A stretch of 64,000 nt of DNA from DATNPX01 sp036702975 (GTDB lineage Bacteria > Cyanobacteriota > Vampirovibrionia > Obscuribacterales > Obscuribacteraceae), in NCBI GenBank assembly GCA_036702975.1, contig DATNPX010000043.1, forward strand, positions 62,001-126,000. Direction: 5' to 3'. Under the pieces are notes generated by a model. That model was not told where the DNA came from. It saw nothing but the letters and a program-made list of their open reading frames with translations, and did not search any database. How positions within the stretch are numbered: the stretch's first letter is position 1; each line of letters starts with the position of its first letter. Below are positions 26,854 to 36,121 of the stretch, in pieces. A program made the position numbers and the translations under genes.

Positions 26854-28602
26854 TTGCAAAAAGTCCTATTCAACCTGATCCACAGCCGAGCTATTAAGCT
26901 CTTGGCTAGTTTCAGTTTCGTTTCCAATCTCGTTGTCCTCAGTTCCTGCAACGCTGTTTTTGCCTCCAGTCCAGACAATTCCAGTCCCTACTTTGAGCTC
27001 TATGCTGCGACGGGACATGAGTTGTCTCCAAAAGATTGGCATACGGAATCCTTCAAATGCGGTACTAGTCCAGTATCTGGCGTCCAGATACTGGAATCGG
27101 AGAGCATCGATTCAACTTCAGACCACACTGAAACTGCGAATGCTATAAGTGGCGATCATTCCGAAATCGGTTCAGATTCAAGCAAGGTTGCGCAACCTGT
27201 CGCCGGTGCGAAGGCAGAGAGAGAAGCAGTTGCCGCGGTTCATGCCCTCGACCGTGAGATCATCAAGTCGCTTGTCGAAATCCAGCGGCTCAATACTCAG
27301 TTTAGAATCGTTTCCACCAGTCAGCCTCGGTTTCGTCAATATAGACAGAGTGCTTACGTTGAAACTAATTCTGGTTGTACCGTAGGCGGTACGATCGATG
27401 CGATGCGCCTTAACTATCCGAACATCCATCGCCCAGCTACTTTGTTCAGTGTAGTGGCCGACAAGAGCGCTACCGGGGTCCTCACCACTAGGCTAACCTC
27501 CAAACTTGCTACGCCTAGAAGAATTGCTCCCGCCCTTAGTCAGGGCATTCAGGAGCCGCAAGTTGTTGGCAATTGCGTGAATATACTCGGCGACATGTTC
27601 GAACTTGGTTTGAACGGCGATCGGTTTTTGCAACAGCGGAAATCCGGTCTTGATTTATGGTCGTTTCGGCGGCGGGTATTGGCAATGGCTTCCGGTCTCG
27701 ATGCCAAAATCGCGCGACGCCATGACTTAGTGCGAACGATTGACAAAACCAGCCTAGAAGGGCGAATGTTAGCGACCGAAGGGCACCTTCAGCACGATCT
27801 GCGAGATCTTTTGTTGATTGAGTACTCTCAGTATCATTCCAGCGCAATTAAACTGCATATTTTCCAGAATGCCGCATACCTCCTAGACATCGCCAAAAAT
27901 GGGACTGGAGCCGCTGGAGGCATAATCTCTATCGAAGGAAATCATCTGCGATTGCCCAAGTGGAGCGGTAGTGCGGCTTTATTCACCACCATATCCGGTA
28001 CCTTTATCCTCACCATTCCATTCGCCGGACGAGTCGCCGGCAACTGGGCCGGGACAGTCGACCGCCGCATAGTCAATCACGACTATGGTCGCACAATTGC
28101 GAAAAATACCAGTGATGCATTCAGCGATAGATCGCAGATGATTAACTGTTTGGCAGAAGCAGTGCGCGAAGACCTTGACCCTGGTTTAAATCTCAAAGAT
28201 ACCTATACGCGACTATTCGCTTACAGCCAGCTCTGCGACATCATGAATGACCATGAAGGAAATGTCGGGCGCCTTCTGGAACGCGCAAAGCGCGCCTTGA
28301 TCGAGAACGTTATTTATGCAGGTGTTACAGGATCTACAAAAGTTGCGCTTGGGGTATGCGGTATGATTGGTGGTTGGCATTACTCTGCCTCACCATGGAT
28401 GGTGTCACGTCTCTCTGCCGCGGGTAACACTGCTTATACAGCCGGTACGGCATTCTCTCTTGCGGAAAACCTTCGTGTTCTTTATTCGCAGCAATTGACT
28501 GCCAATCGACTACGAGACGAACATCTACTGCCTGCTCAAATGTACCGCGAGCGACTTAATATGCTCGACGCCGTAGACCGTAAGATGGAAAACGGAATGT
28601 GA
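26854..28602 (+). CDS. Exported putative lipoprotein, unknown function
   Basis: The frame opens with TTG 26854 and gives an N-terminal signal with VVLSSCN, a lipobox-like site. Residues about 90-330 are largely helical; a hydrophobic segment at about 375-397 (ALFTTISGTFILTIPFAG) and another near 495-520 suggest membrane contact. No domain is recognised. The ribosome binding site is weak and no ATG occurs until about residue 204, so the start is uncertain. Confidence 0.65.
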   Translation: MQKVLFNLIHSRAIKLLASFSFVSNLVVLSSCNAVFASSPDNSSPYFELYAATGHELSPKDWHTESFKCGTSPVSGVQILESESIDSTSDHTETANAISGDHSEIGSDSSKVAQPVAGAKAEREAVAAVHALDREIIKSLVEIQRLNTQFRIVSTSQPRFRQYRQSAYVETNSGCTVGGTIDAMRLNYPNIHRPATLFSVVADKSATGVLTTRLTSKLATPRRIAPALSQGIQEPQVVGNCVNILGDMFELGLNGDRFLQQRKSGLDLWSFRRRVLAMASGLDAKIARRHDLVRTIDKTSLEGRMLATEGHLQHDLRDLLLIEYSQYHSSAIKLHIFQNAAYLLDIAKNGTGAAGGIISIEGNHLRLPKWSGSAALFTTISGTFILTIPFAGRVAGNWAGTVDRRIVNHDYGRTIAKNTSDAFSDRSQMINCLAEAVREDLDPGLNLKDTYTRLFAYSQLCDIMNDHEGNVGRLLERAKRALIENVIYAGVTGSTKVALGVCGMIGGWHYSASPWMVSRLSAAGNTAYTAGTAFSLAENLRVLYSQQLTANRLRDEHLLPAQMYRERLNMLDAVDRKMENGM

Positions 28603-28717
28603 AACTACTTCTGTGTTCACGTCTTTTTCACAGCACATGCCTTAATTTAACGGTGGGCTGGCCGCTAGAGACCGACTTTACTATGGTTGCTGAATTTCTT
28701 TGATAGATGGTGAATGC

Positions 28718-28957
28718 ATGAACGATTTCACAGCCGAATTTATAGATGGAATGACAACCTGCAGACCCCCAGCCGTCGCGGCTAATGACTTGATCTTGCG
28801 TTTTCGTGATGTACTGAAAGATTCTGCCACGACTTCGCCTGGCTATGCGCAGTTGGCTGCCGGCAAATGCCAGAACTTAACCAAAGTCTTTGAAGAGAGT
28901 GACAGCGGGCGGTTGCCGACCTTGAATTTTGCGCCGGATGGGCATTGGCTCTGGTAA
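28718..28957 (+). CDS. Small protein of unknown function, 79 aa
   Basis: ATG 28718 follows a GGTGA about six bases upstream; a TTG at 28700 is in frame. The translation is hydrophilic with a short Cys/Pro motif (MTTCRPPAVAAN) and no known domain. A strong intrinsic terminator follows 34 bases after the stop, supporting a real transcript. Confidence 0.55.
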   Translation: MNDFTAEFIDGMTTCRPPAVAANDLILRFRDVLKDSATTSPGYAQLAAGKCQNLTKVFEESDSGRLPTLNFAPDGHWLW

Positions 28958-28991
28958 TTTGCTAGATCATTGATGTTTAGCGGCAAGCAGG

Positions 28992-29025
28992 CAGGCGAAC
29001 AGCAGAGTTCGCCTGTCTATTTTTT
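28992..29025 (+). terminator. Intrinsic terminator
   Basis: caggcgaac (28992-29000) pairs with gttcgcctg (29007-29015) around a 6-nt loop, followed by tctatttttt. This is a classic rho-independent terminator for the small gene ending at 28957. Confidence 0.88.
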
Positions 29026-29087
29026 CCATCCGGAAGATGAGGATGACTTCTATAATAATCTGCGTTAGTAATGCGGCATTAATTAGT

Positions 29088-30398
29088 ATGAATGCAGATG
29101 GAATCTTTCGCTCGCTGCGGTACCCGAACTACCTCACATGGGCGATCGGTGCTCTCGTGTCGAACATCGGAACCTGGATGCAGCGCACTGCTCAGGACTG
29201 GCTGGTGCTCACCCAGTTGACCCATCACAATGCTTCGGCTGTGGGAATGGTTATGGCGCTTCAATTCGGTCCTCAGTTGCTTTTGCTTCCATGGACCGGA
29301 TACGCGGCAGATCATTTCAACCAGCGCAAATTGTTGATGGTCACACAAGGAGTGATGGGAGCACTTGCCACCCTCCTCGGTGTCCTGACCGTTTCGGGTT
29401 TTGTTCACCTTTGGCATGTTTATTTGTTCGCTTTTATGTTTGGGTGTGTGACGGCTTTCGACGGGCCTGTGCGCCAGATATTTGTTTCAGAGCTTGTGGG
29501 CGAAGCGGACCTCGCAAACGGGATTGCGTTAAACTCCACATCATTCAATGCTGCTCGCATGATAGGACCGGCGGTAGCCGGGCTTCTGATATCTTCGGTT
29601 GGTACCGGCTGGGCCTTTGTGCTCAACGGACTTTCATTCGTCGCCGTTTTGCTCTCGCTCAAGACTCTGAGCAAGTCTTCCTTACGCACAGATGCTAAAG
29701 CTAAGCCTAAAAAAGGCGCTATGTCTGAAGGCTTTCGCTATGTGATGCAGCGCCCGGATCTGAAAGCGATTCTCTTGATGCTTTTTCTCATTGCCACCTT
29801 CGGACTCAATTTTCCGATTTTCATCTCGACCATGGCTGTCAGTGCATTTCACTGTGATGCGCGCGGCTATGGGCTTCTCTCTTCGAGTATGGCATTGGGC
29901 ACAATAATTGGTGCTCTGCTGGCTGCGCAGCGAGACCGCCCGCGATTCGCCCATTTGCTTTTTAGCAGTATCGGATTCGGTGCCGGCTGTATCCTTGCAG
30001 CATTATCGCAGAATTATTGGATTTTTGGCGTTTGTCTTGTAGCAACGGGAATTTCGGCGCTGACTTTCACTAATTCGAGCAACTCTCTAATGCAGCTGGC
30101 GACTGAGCCTATGTTGCGTGGCCGTGTTATGTCAATTCGGCTTAGTATCGCCCTCGGTTGCACACCGCTTGGTGCTCCAGTTATCGGTTGGATCGCCGAC
30201 CACTATGGACCTCGCTGGGCGATGGTTATTGGTGGGCTTTCTGGTTTTCTCGCGGCGCTGGTAGCTGTGGTTTACTGGCGTAGCGTTGTGAGCATCGAGC
30301 GTGCGGTTTTGAGTACGGCGATTAACTCCACTGAGACCACAGAAGATGAATTCGCTCGTGAGATCTCCAGTGACACTCTAACCGAAGAGTCGAAATGA
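29088..30398 (+). CDS. Major facilitator superfamily transporter (MFS_3/EntS-like)
   Basis: Residues from ATG 29088 (MNADGIFRSLRYPNYLTW) match the usual start of MFS_3 exporters, followed by about twelve helices and the characteristic VSNIGTWMQRTAQDWLV and FDGPVRQIFVSELV. Relatives export siderophores or drugs. A TATAAT at 29051-29056 may be its -10 element. The frame also extends to ATG 29037. Its stop is 87 bases from the converging polyketide cluster, so a role in exporting the polyketide is possible but not shown. Confidence 0.85.
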   Translation: MNADGIFRSLRYPNYLTWAIGALVSNIGTWMQRTAQDWLVLTQLTHHNASAVGMVMALQFGPQLLLLPWTGYAADHFNQRKLLMVTQGVMGALATLLGVLTVSGFVHLWHVYLFAFMFGCVTAFDGPVRQIFVSELVGEADLANGIALNSTSFNAARMIGPAVAGLLISSVGTGWAFVLNGLSFVAVLLSLKTLSKSSLRTDAKAKPKKGAMSEGFRYVMQRPDLKAILLMLFLIATFGLNFPIFISTMAVSAFHCDARGYGLLSSSMALGTIIGALLAAQRDRPRFAHLLFSSIGFGAGCILAALSQNYWIFGVCLVATGISALTFTNSSNSLMQLATEPMLRGRVMSIRLSIALGCTPLGAPVIGWIADHYGPRWAMVIGGLSGFLAALVAVVYWRSVVSIERAVLSTAINSTETTEDEFAREISSDTLTEESK

Positions 30399-30485
30399 GG
30401 ACCCAGTAGTTTGGAACTTCGACATTTGCATGCATGGTCGGGCTCCATTCTTACTATTCAAGCTCATCTAGTCGATTATCGTCTG

Positions 30486-31577
30486 CTAACGAAATAGTGC
30501 AACTTCTATCGTCAAACCGGGTCCAAAGGCGAGAGCGACGGTTGGCGCGCCCGCTGGCATCTGACCAGCGAACATTCTTTGCAGAATGAATATAATCGTG
30601 GGCGAAGACATATTGCCGCACTCTTGAAGCACCTGTCGAGATTCTCTCAAAGCTTCAGGATTCAAGCCGAGGCTCAATTCAACCGCGTCCAGCACACGAG
30701 GACCTCCCGGATGCACGGCCCAATGCTTGATCGCGTCTATGGATAGCATATGCTTCTTCAAGAACTTCGCTAGCACAGCGGGAAGATTTTCTTCCACTAG
30801 GCGAGGCACATCTGCCGAAAGTGTCATTTGGAAGCCGTGATCGCCGATTGTCCAGGACATAGCATGCTCTGAGTCTGGCACCACATGTGAGCCAGAGTCT
30901 ACATATTGCAAGTGCGACATGTGGTTAGCTTGATTGTGCAAAACGAGTGCTGCCGCGCCATCGGCAAAGAGGGAATTTGCCACTAGATCTTGTGAGTTTT
31001 GGCAATACTGGAAGTGAAGCGAGCATATCTCGGTGGCGCAAAGCAAGACGATAGCATCAGGATCTTGTGCGAGAAACGCCTGGGCTACTCGTAAGGCGTT
31101 CATCGTGCCGTGGCAACCCATAAATCCGACGTTTGTGCGAGAAACGCCTGGTGAGAGGGAGAGTCTCTTGACCAGATTTAAATCGAATCCCGGAGAACCA
31201 AATCCGGTGCAAGAGACTGTGACTAAGTGAGTAACGGAAATCGCTTCGATGCTTGCCTTGGCGAGTGATTGCAGGCAGACTCGAGTGGAGAGTTCTTTAG
31301 CAAATTTATTGTATGCCACCATTCGCGCGCCTGTTGTTGGACCTCTGTCCATCACATCTGTGCTGACTGGAAAGAAGTTGGCGAAAGTCGTCGTTCCGTG
31401 ATCGTCATCTGCAAAAACGGAAGCTCGCGTTTTGATATGTGTGTGCCGATATAGCCGGCGCAGCGCTGCTTGTTGTCGTTTGGACAGCCCTGGCATCTTC
31501 GAAGCGTATTCCGATGCCGCTTCCTGCGAGAAATAGTTGTCTGGTAGGCAGGTTGAGAGTCCTGAGATCGTGACCAT
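30486..31577 (-). CDS. Type III polyketide synthase (chalcone synthase superfamily)
   Basis: Homodimeric enzymes of this family extend an acyl-CoA with malonyl-CoA and cyclise the product to alkylresorcinols, alkylpyrones or similar aromatics. The 363-residue protein has the whole triad: Cys155 in GFMGCHGTMNALRVA, His289 in HWAVHPGGPRVLD and Asn322 in CGNMSSPTI. The CTGFGSPG loop and C-terminal ALAFGPGLTIE (the GFGPG region) also match. It is last of three close genes; the FAD oxidoreductase stop lies eight bases before its start. The starter unit cannot be read from the sequence; bacterial homologues beside such tailoring genes often use long fatty acyl chains. Confidence 0.94.
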   Translation of the reverse strand: MVTISGLSTCLPDNYFSQEAASEYASKMPGLSKRQQAALRRLYRHTHIKTRASVFADDDHGTTTFANFFPVSTDVMDRGPTTGARMVAYNKFAKELSTRVCLQSLAKASIEAISVTHLVTVSCTGFGSPGFDLNLVKRLSLSPGVSRTNVGFMGCHGTMNALRVAQAFLAQDPDAIVLLCATEICSLHFQYCQNSQDLVANSLFADGAAALVLHNQANHMSHLQYVDSGSHVVPDSEHAMSWTIGDHGFQMTLSADVPRLVEENLPAVLAKFLKKHMLSIDAIKHWAVHPGGPRVLDAVELSLGLNPEALRESRQVLQECGNMSSPTIIFILQRMFAGQMPAGAPTVALAFGPGLTIEVALFR

Positions 31578-31585
31578 TCCGTTTA

Positions 31586-32776
31586 TTACCTCAATGAGCG
31601 TTTCGCCATCCGACTCAGACTTGAATGAGTTGCCAGTTCTACAATGTTTGATGCCAGAAGTGGACTTCTAGCCAGTGCAGTAACCAAGCCATGACGCAAA
31701 ACTTTAATTCGCAAGGCGCGACCGATTACACTGCTGCGTGTCTGTTGTTTTTGAAATTGACGATGCAAATTTTTCCATTCTTGAACGATTTTAGGCTGCC
31801 AGTGCTCAACACCACTAATTGTCAACCTTGCCGATAAAATTCCGGACCATAGTGCCCAACCGATACCTTCGCCAGTAAATGGTTCTGGATAGCCGCTGGC
31901 ATCACCAATAACGAGCAAGCGCTGTCCGGCAACTTGCAGCCGCCTGCGGCTTAATCTCTGGGTGCCGGTCCACTGTCCTGACGCCAGTCCCTCAGGAACG
32001 GACATTTGATTTTCCTCGAGCAACTGCCGAGCTGCAGTACCAGGGCTGCCTGTTCGTTGCACAAAAGTCGGCGCCAGAGCTGCTGCTATGTCTAGTCTGC
32101 CATCCTCTAGTTGCACCAGCCCGACATATCCGCCCTCGCCGCATGCCATGTATATGGTGCCTGGTTCATAGCTTCTGTCTTTGCTGGAAAGCACTATGCC
32201 TGCACCGATGTGCGCGGTGCCATCCACTTCGGCTTTGAACTCAGGGTGTAAGTCGAGCGCGTGTCCGTTCAATCCATCGGCGACGAGCGTGATTTTAGTC
32301 TCTACTTCGAATTGGCGGTTGTGGATTGTGTCATGAACTTTGAGTGTGCAACAGTCGTCTGCCATGCGCAGAACCTGGGCAGAGACTCGCTCCTGAAATG
32401 TAACGCCAGCATCGATCGCCGCTTCGAGCAATTTTTGATCGAAACGACTGCGTGAGATGCTGACGCTGTTATGCACTTTTACTGAGGCTTTTTCGCAACC
32501 GTCTGATAGCAGGAGCCTATTCAGCGGTACAGCTTTATTATCCGTTAGAATCGACTGCAGCCCAACTTCAGAGAGAGCTGTTTGTGCGGAATTGTTGATA
32601 CAGCAGCCGCAAACCTTGTATCTAGGGAACTGACTTTTATCGAGCAATAATACCTTGCGTGAATGCCGTGCTAGCTGGTATGCAGCAATGGCGCCTGCCG
32701 GACCGGCACCGATGATAGCGAACTCCCAGGTAGTCTGGTTAAAGCTTCGATTTGTGCTTGTTGAGAGACTGTTCAT
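31586..32776 (-). CDS. FAD-dependent oxidoreductase (geranylgeranyl reductase/hydroxylase family)
   Basis: The N-terminal Rossmann motif reads FAIIGAGPAGAIAAYQLA and the third FAD motif LLVIGDASGYPEPFTGEG. The CGCCI segment near residue 55 is typical of the geranylgeranyl reductase-like group. ATG 32776 overlaps the methyltransferase stop as ATGA, and GGAGG lies five bases upstream, which fixes the start. In the Streptomyces srs cluster a flavoprotein hydroxylates a type III PKS resorcinol; here hydroxylation toward a quinone is the reasonable inference, though ring or chain reduction is also possible. Confidence 0.88.
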   Translation of the reverse strand: MNSLSTSTNRSFNQTTWEFAIIGAGPAGAIAAYQLARHSRKVLLLDKSQFPRYKVCGCCINNSAQTALSEVGLQSILTDNKAVPLNRLLLSDGCEKASVKVHNSVSISRSRFDQKLLEAAIDAGVTFQERVSAQVLRMADDCCTLKVHDTIHNRQFEVETKITLVADGLNGHALDLHPEFKAEVDGTAHIGAGIVLSSKDRSYEPGTIYMACGEGGYVGLVQLEDGRLDIAAALAPTFVQRTGSPGTAARQLLEENQMSVPEGLASGQWTGTQRLSRRRLQVAGQRLLVIGDASGYPEPFTGEGIGWALWSGILSARLTISGVEHWQPKIVQEWKNLHRQFQKQQTRSSVIGRALRIKVLRHGLVTALARSPLLASNIVELATHSSLSRMAKRSLR

Positions 32777-33504
32777 GGTCGCCTCCAGATTAGGAGTTGG
32801 CGACATGGTGGATGCAGATCGATTGAGCAGTTCGACAAGCCTGCGGCAACAGCCATTTTACGGAGTTCCTGCGGCGTGTATGCTGCCCGCACAGATACTG
32901 CTGCATCGAAGTGGACGACATGAGACCGCGTCACTAGTCGGGAGGCAAGCCAAACCAGAGCGAAGGAGAGTGCGCTTCGCACTAAATCGTTTACAATGAA
33001 GACCTTTGCGTCGCTTTCGTAGACCTTCCGAAACAAGACTTCAATTCCATCAGGATCTAAGTGGTGCGTAAACAGTGAAGTCATAACGATGTCAAAACCA
33101 GGACTTATACGGTTACACATGATGTCCGCTCTCTGAAACTTTACAGCCGTTCCTGCTTGTCGAGCATTCTGTTGTGCGATATTAACAGCAGTTGGGCTTA
33201 TGTCTAAACCCGTGAAATCAAAACGATTTCGGGGCTCTTGTGCACGGGCGGACAGTTTAGCTAACTCCACCAACAGGTCACCGCTGCCGGTGGCGATATC
33301 AAGAACTCGCAGGGGACGATAACCCTCTGCCATTTGAGTTTCTGAGTTATTGTATTCGCTGGCGATTTTTGTCAGTGCGTTCCATAGAATACTCGTGCTG
33401 CTGCTTATTTTATTCAGATGGCGTAACCCTTCGAGAGCATGACGATGGTCTGCTTCGGGAAGGCTTGGATCATCCATCAATTCTGGAACGCGCAATCGTT
33501 TCAT
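32773..33504 (-). CDS. SAM-dependent methyltransferase of the polyketide cluster
   Basis: The 243-residue protein has the class I methyltransferase motif VLDIATGSGDLLVELA near residue 70 and an acidic motif II (FTGLDISPTAV). It is first in the three-gene unit, overlapping the FAD enzyme by four bases. Methyltransferases beside type III PKSs methylate the phenolic product on oxygen or carbon, as BpsB of Bacillus and SrsB of Streptomyces do. Its substrate is inferred from context. Confidence 0.87.
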   Translation of the reverse strand: MKRLRVPELMDDPSLPEADHRHALEGLRHLNKISSSTSILWNALTKIASEYNNSETQMAEGYRPLRVLDIATGSGDLLVELAKLSARAQEPRNRFDFTGLDISPTAVNIAQQNARQAGTAVKFQRADIMCNRISPGFDIVMTSLFTHHLDPDGIEVLFRKVYESDAKVFIVNDLVRSALSFALVWLASRLVTRSHVVHFDAAVSVRAAYTPQELRKMAVAAGLSNCSIDLHPPCRQLLIWRRP

Positions 33505-33643
33505 TCCAGCAGTATATAGTGCCTGATGCTGATGGTTTCAGTTGGTTACGGTTTGTGAGTAGAACCGGGTGCATCTCTTGCTTTGCCTTCGTCAAGAGCG
33601 GCCATCTCTGATCTAGCAGGTATGCGGATTGTCAGTGACTATC

Positions 33644-34867
33644 CTAATCCTCATCCTCATCACCGACTTCGTACTCTGCAAGTCTTGCCGCGATTGCATT
33701 TGCCTCGTCGTCGCGATTTGTTGCTTTCAAGAGTCGCAAGTAAACTTCGAGTGGGTAGTAGAGCTCATCCTCATCAACTTCTTGCAAAATCTCAATCGTT
33801 TGTTTCAGGATTGGTTCGGCTTTTGCATATTGCTCTTGTCCGACGTAGAGCGAAGCGAGAAGCGCTTGATTTCGCGCCAAGTCTGCGTCTTTTGCATCGA
33901 GCAATGCATGTTTTACTTGCAATGCTCGATAGCACCACATTTCTGCTTCGGAAAAGTGTCCACGTCCTTCTAAAATGAGAGTGTAGCGGACAAATTGTTC
34001 TGCGACCTCGAGATCTTCTTTGCCAAGTGCTTTCTCGTGCAAGGCGATAGAGCGCTGGAAATATGGATCTGATTTGCGATAAAGTTTCTGACCCTCATAG
34101 AAATTGGCCAGTGTTTCGAGCATGTGTGCAAGTTCCAGCGGTTTGTCCGCATATGCTTTCTCTGCTATTGAAGCGGCTTTCGTGTAGAGAAGATCGGCAT
34201 CTGACGATTTGCCCTGATTTTCGCGCACCATCGCTAGCCCGAAATAACCATCTGCGATGTGATGGTCGTCTGGTGGCAAGTGTTTTTCAGAGAGTGTAAG
34301 GAAGCGCTTTAAGTTCGCTTCGGCTTCGCTGTAATTTTCGAGAATGACTTGTGTTGTAGCGAGAAGAACAAGAACATGACAGATGGCAGCACTCTGAGGG
34401 CAGTCGTGTTCGCAAATCTCGAGCGCAGACTTGAGTAACCGTTCGGCTTCTTCGAAGTCGTCTTGCATTTTGCAGCGTTTCGCCTGCTCGATCAAATTGG
34501 ACACTTCTTCAGGCCGCCCTGACGCTGTGAGCGCTCCTGCGTTTGTCGATTGGGCTCCTGGCAGATTGAAATTCATCATCTCAGACATGAAAGATGCTGG
34601 ATCCGGCGCCTTCCCGTGCTTAATTTGTGCGATCAGCATCTTTGCCATCGACTGAGCCATGGGGCGGAGCTTCTCGTCGCCTGTGGGCATGCCCCTCAAC
34701 GCCGCAACCATCATCGGAGGAATGTTTCCCGCTTTTGCAAAAGCGTCGGGATTCTTGACCGCCTCCTTCAATGACATCATTACGAGCTCAGTCACTTCCG
34801 CTTCACTGGAGTTGCGAACAATCTCTTTCAGTTCCTGAGGAATCTCCATATCGCCGCCGCTGAACAT
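33644..34867 (-). CDS. TPR-repeat protein, unknown partner
   Basis: From ATG 34867 (AGGAG at eight bases) the 407-residue protein has an acidic, Met-rich N-terminal region and at least six TPR units from about residue 135 to 390, including AKRCKMQDDFEEAERLLKSA and QEQYAKAEPILKQTI. The repeats are of the long TPR_10/12 kind seen in kinesin-light-chain-like proteins. No signal peptide is present, so it is probably cytosolic. It is monocistronic. Confidence 0.85.
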   Translation of the reverse strand: MFSGGDMEIPQELKEIVRNSSEAEVTELVMMSLKEAVKNPDAFAKAGNIPPMMVAALRGMPTGDEKLRPMAQSMAKMLIAQIKHGKAPDPASFMSEMMNFNLPGAQSTNAGALTASGRPEEVSNLIEQAKRCKMQDDFEEAERLLKSALEICEHDCPQSAAICHVLVLLATTQVILENYSEAEANLKRFLTLSEKHLPPDDHHIADGYFGLAMVRENQGKSSDADLLYTKAASIAEKAYADKPLELAHMLETLANFYEGQKLYRKSDPYFQRSIALHEKALGKEDLEVAEQFVRYTLILEGRGHFSEAEMWCYRALQVKHALLDAKDADLARNQALLASLYVGQEQYAKAEPILKQTIEILQEVDEDELYYPLEVYLRLLKATNRDDEANAIAARLAEYEVGDEDED

Positions 34868-35261
34868 TTCCACATCTCCTGAATCTTGTCAGCCCAAATC
34901 TTGTCAGGCGAGAACTATACCATTAGCTCGAGACTGGTGCGAATTAGAAGACTTGATTGAAGCCGCAATTGAGCCTCGTGGCTTTTGTTTTTTTCAAAGC
35001 ACCCCCTAATACCCGAGCAAGCGTCAAGGTCTATTGTGTTTCAACACTCGGTGCGGGTGCTGCGTCTTGTTAATGGCGGTATCGTATCTGGTGTAGAGAT
35101 ACCTCAAAGGGGACTAGGTGCATTTTAGTGACGCATCCGCCTTAAATTTTAACAGTAGCGGGCCGTAATAAGAATTACGCATATGGGCAAAAATAAAATC
35201 TTCGCGTATGCCTTTGCACAGTGCCCCGAGTGCGCAGGATAATAGTTGATGCGAGGTGCTC
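34868..35261. other. 394-base divergent intergenic region
   Basis: The region lies between divergent genes and presumably holds both promoters. No clear hexamer pair, operator or structured RNA was identified. Confidence 0.4.
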
Positions 35262-36023
35262 ATGCAAAAATCGCCGCCTTCCAAAATTTATTATCGGGTC
35301 CTTGCCAATGCGGCGGTTCTGGCACGCCGGGCGCAGTCGCCCGTGGTTTGCGAAGAGCATCTTCTCGCCGCCCTCGCCCTCACGCGCCATAGCCAGTCGG
35401 CACGCATTCTTGCTGCCGCCGGTTATCGCGAACAAACCTACAGGTTGGGGTTGTTTGACGGCATCGGTGCGTTGATCTTTTTTCTCTATCCTGGTGCTGA
35501 CCTTTCGCCTGGTGTTCGTGCTGTAGTCGATGACGCCGAGCGCATGCCGCGAACGCCTCCGACCGCGACTTCGGCCGACCTCCTTTTGGTATTGTCCTCC
35601 CGGTGGCGCCAAGCTCGTGCCGCATCAAAGTTGCCAGCACAGCCACCCGCGCTAGAAGAATTTACCGGAGCGAAGCTGGTTGACTCCGCTTCCTTGTCAC
35701 CAATCTCGCGCGGCGAAAAACAAATCTCCATATCCTCTTCTTTGGGGATTTTAAGACATGCTGATCTCGGAACTTTGATTGCTTGTGACAATTACAGCGA
35801 GCTCGCGCCACCGCCCGCGCATCCTCTGCTTTCTTTGCCCGTGCTGGCGATTGCAGCGATGGCGATTCTCACCGAATTGATGTTGTATTACTTACCGCAC
35901 TTCTTGCCTAAATCGTTGCTGTTTAATGCCAAGCCGGTGCATCTGGTTATCGTTTGCCTGATCGGAATTGTTTTCTACCGGTGCATGGCAGGCGGAACTC
36001 GAAGTAAGCAGACTTCCGAATAG
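35262..36023 (+). CDS. Membrane-anchored Clp-N-like domain protein
   Basis: Residues 10-55 (ANAAVLARRAQSPVVCEEHL then ALALTRHSQSARILAAAG) and about 80-115 (SPGVRAVVDDAERM, SADLLLVLS) match the two repeats of the ClpA/ClpC N-terminal domain, which recruits adaptors and substrates. No AAA+ module follows; instead two hydrophobic helices at about 192-212 and 222-240 anchor the C-terminus. ATG 35262 follows GAGGT at five bases. It may act as a membrane adaptor or a decoy for Clp substrates. Confidence 0.7.
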   Translation: MQKSPPSKIYYRVLANAAVLARRAQSPVVCEEHLLAALALTRHSQSARILAAAGYREQTYRLGLFDGIGALIFFLYPGADLSPGVRAVVDDAERMPRTPPTATSADLLLVLSSRWRQARAASKLPAQPPALEEFTGAKLVDSASLSPISRGEKQISISSSLGILRHADLGTLIACDNYSELAPPPAHPLLSLPVLAIAAMAILTELMLYYLPHFLPKSLLFNAKPVHLVIVCLIGIVFYRCMAGGTRSKQTSE

Positions 36024-36121
36024 ACCAAAGTATTACTTCCAGGCGATCGAAACGGCGCAGCGCAAAATCGTTCGCCGTAGTTTGCTGGGTGCAGATTTTT
36101 TTCTCGCTGTCTGCGCGCTAA

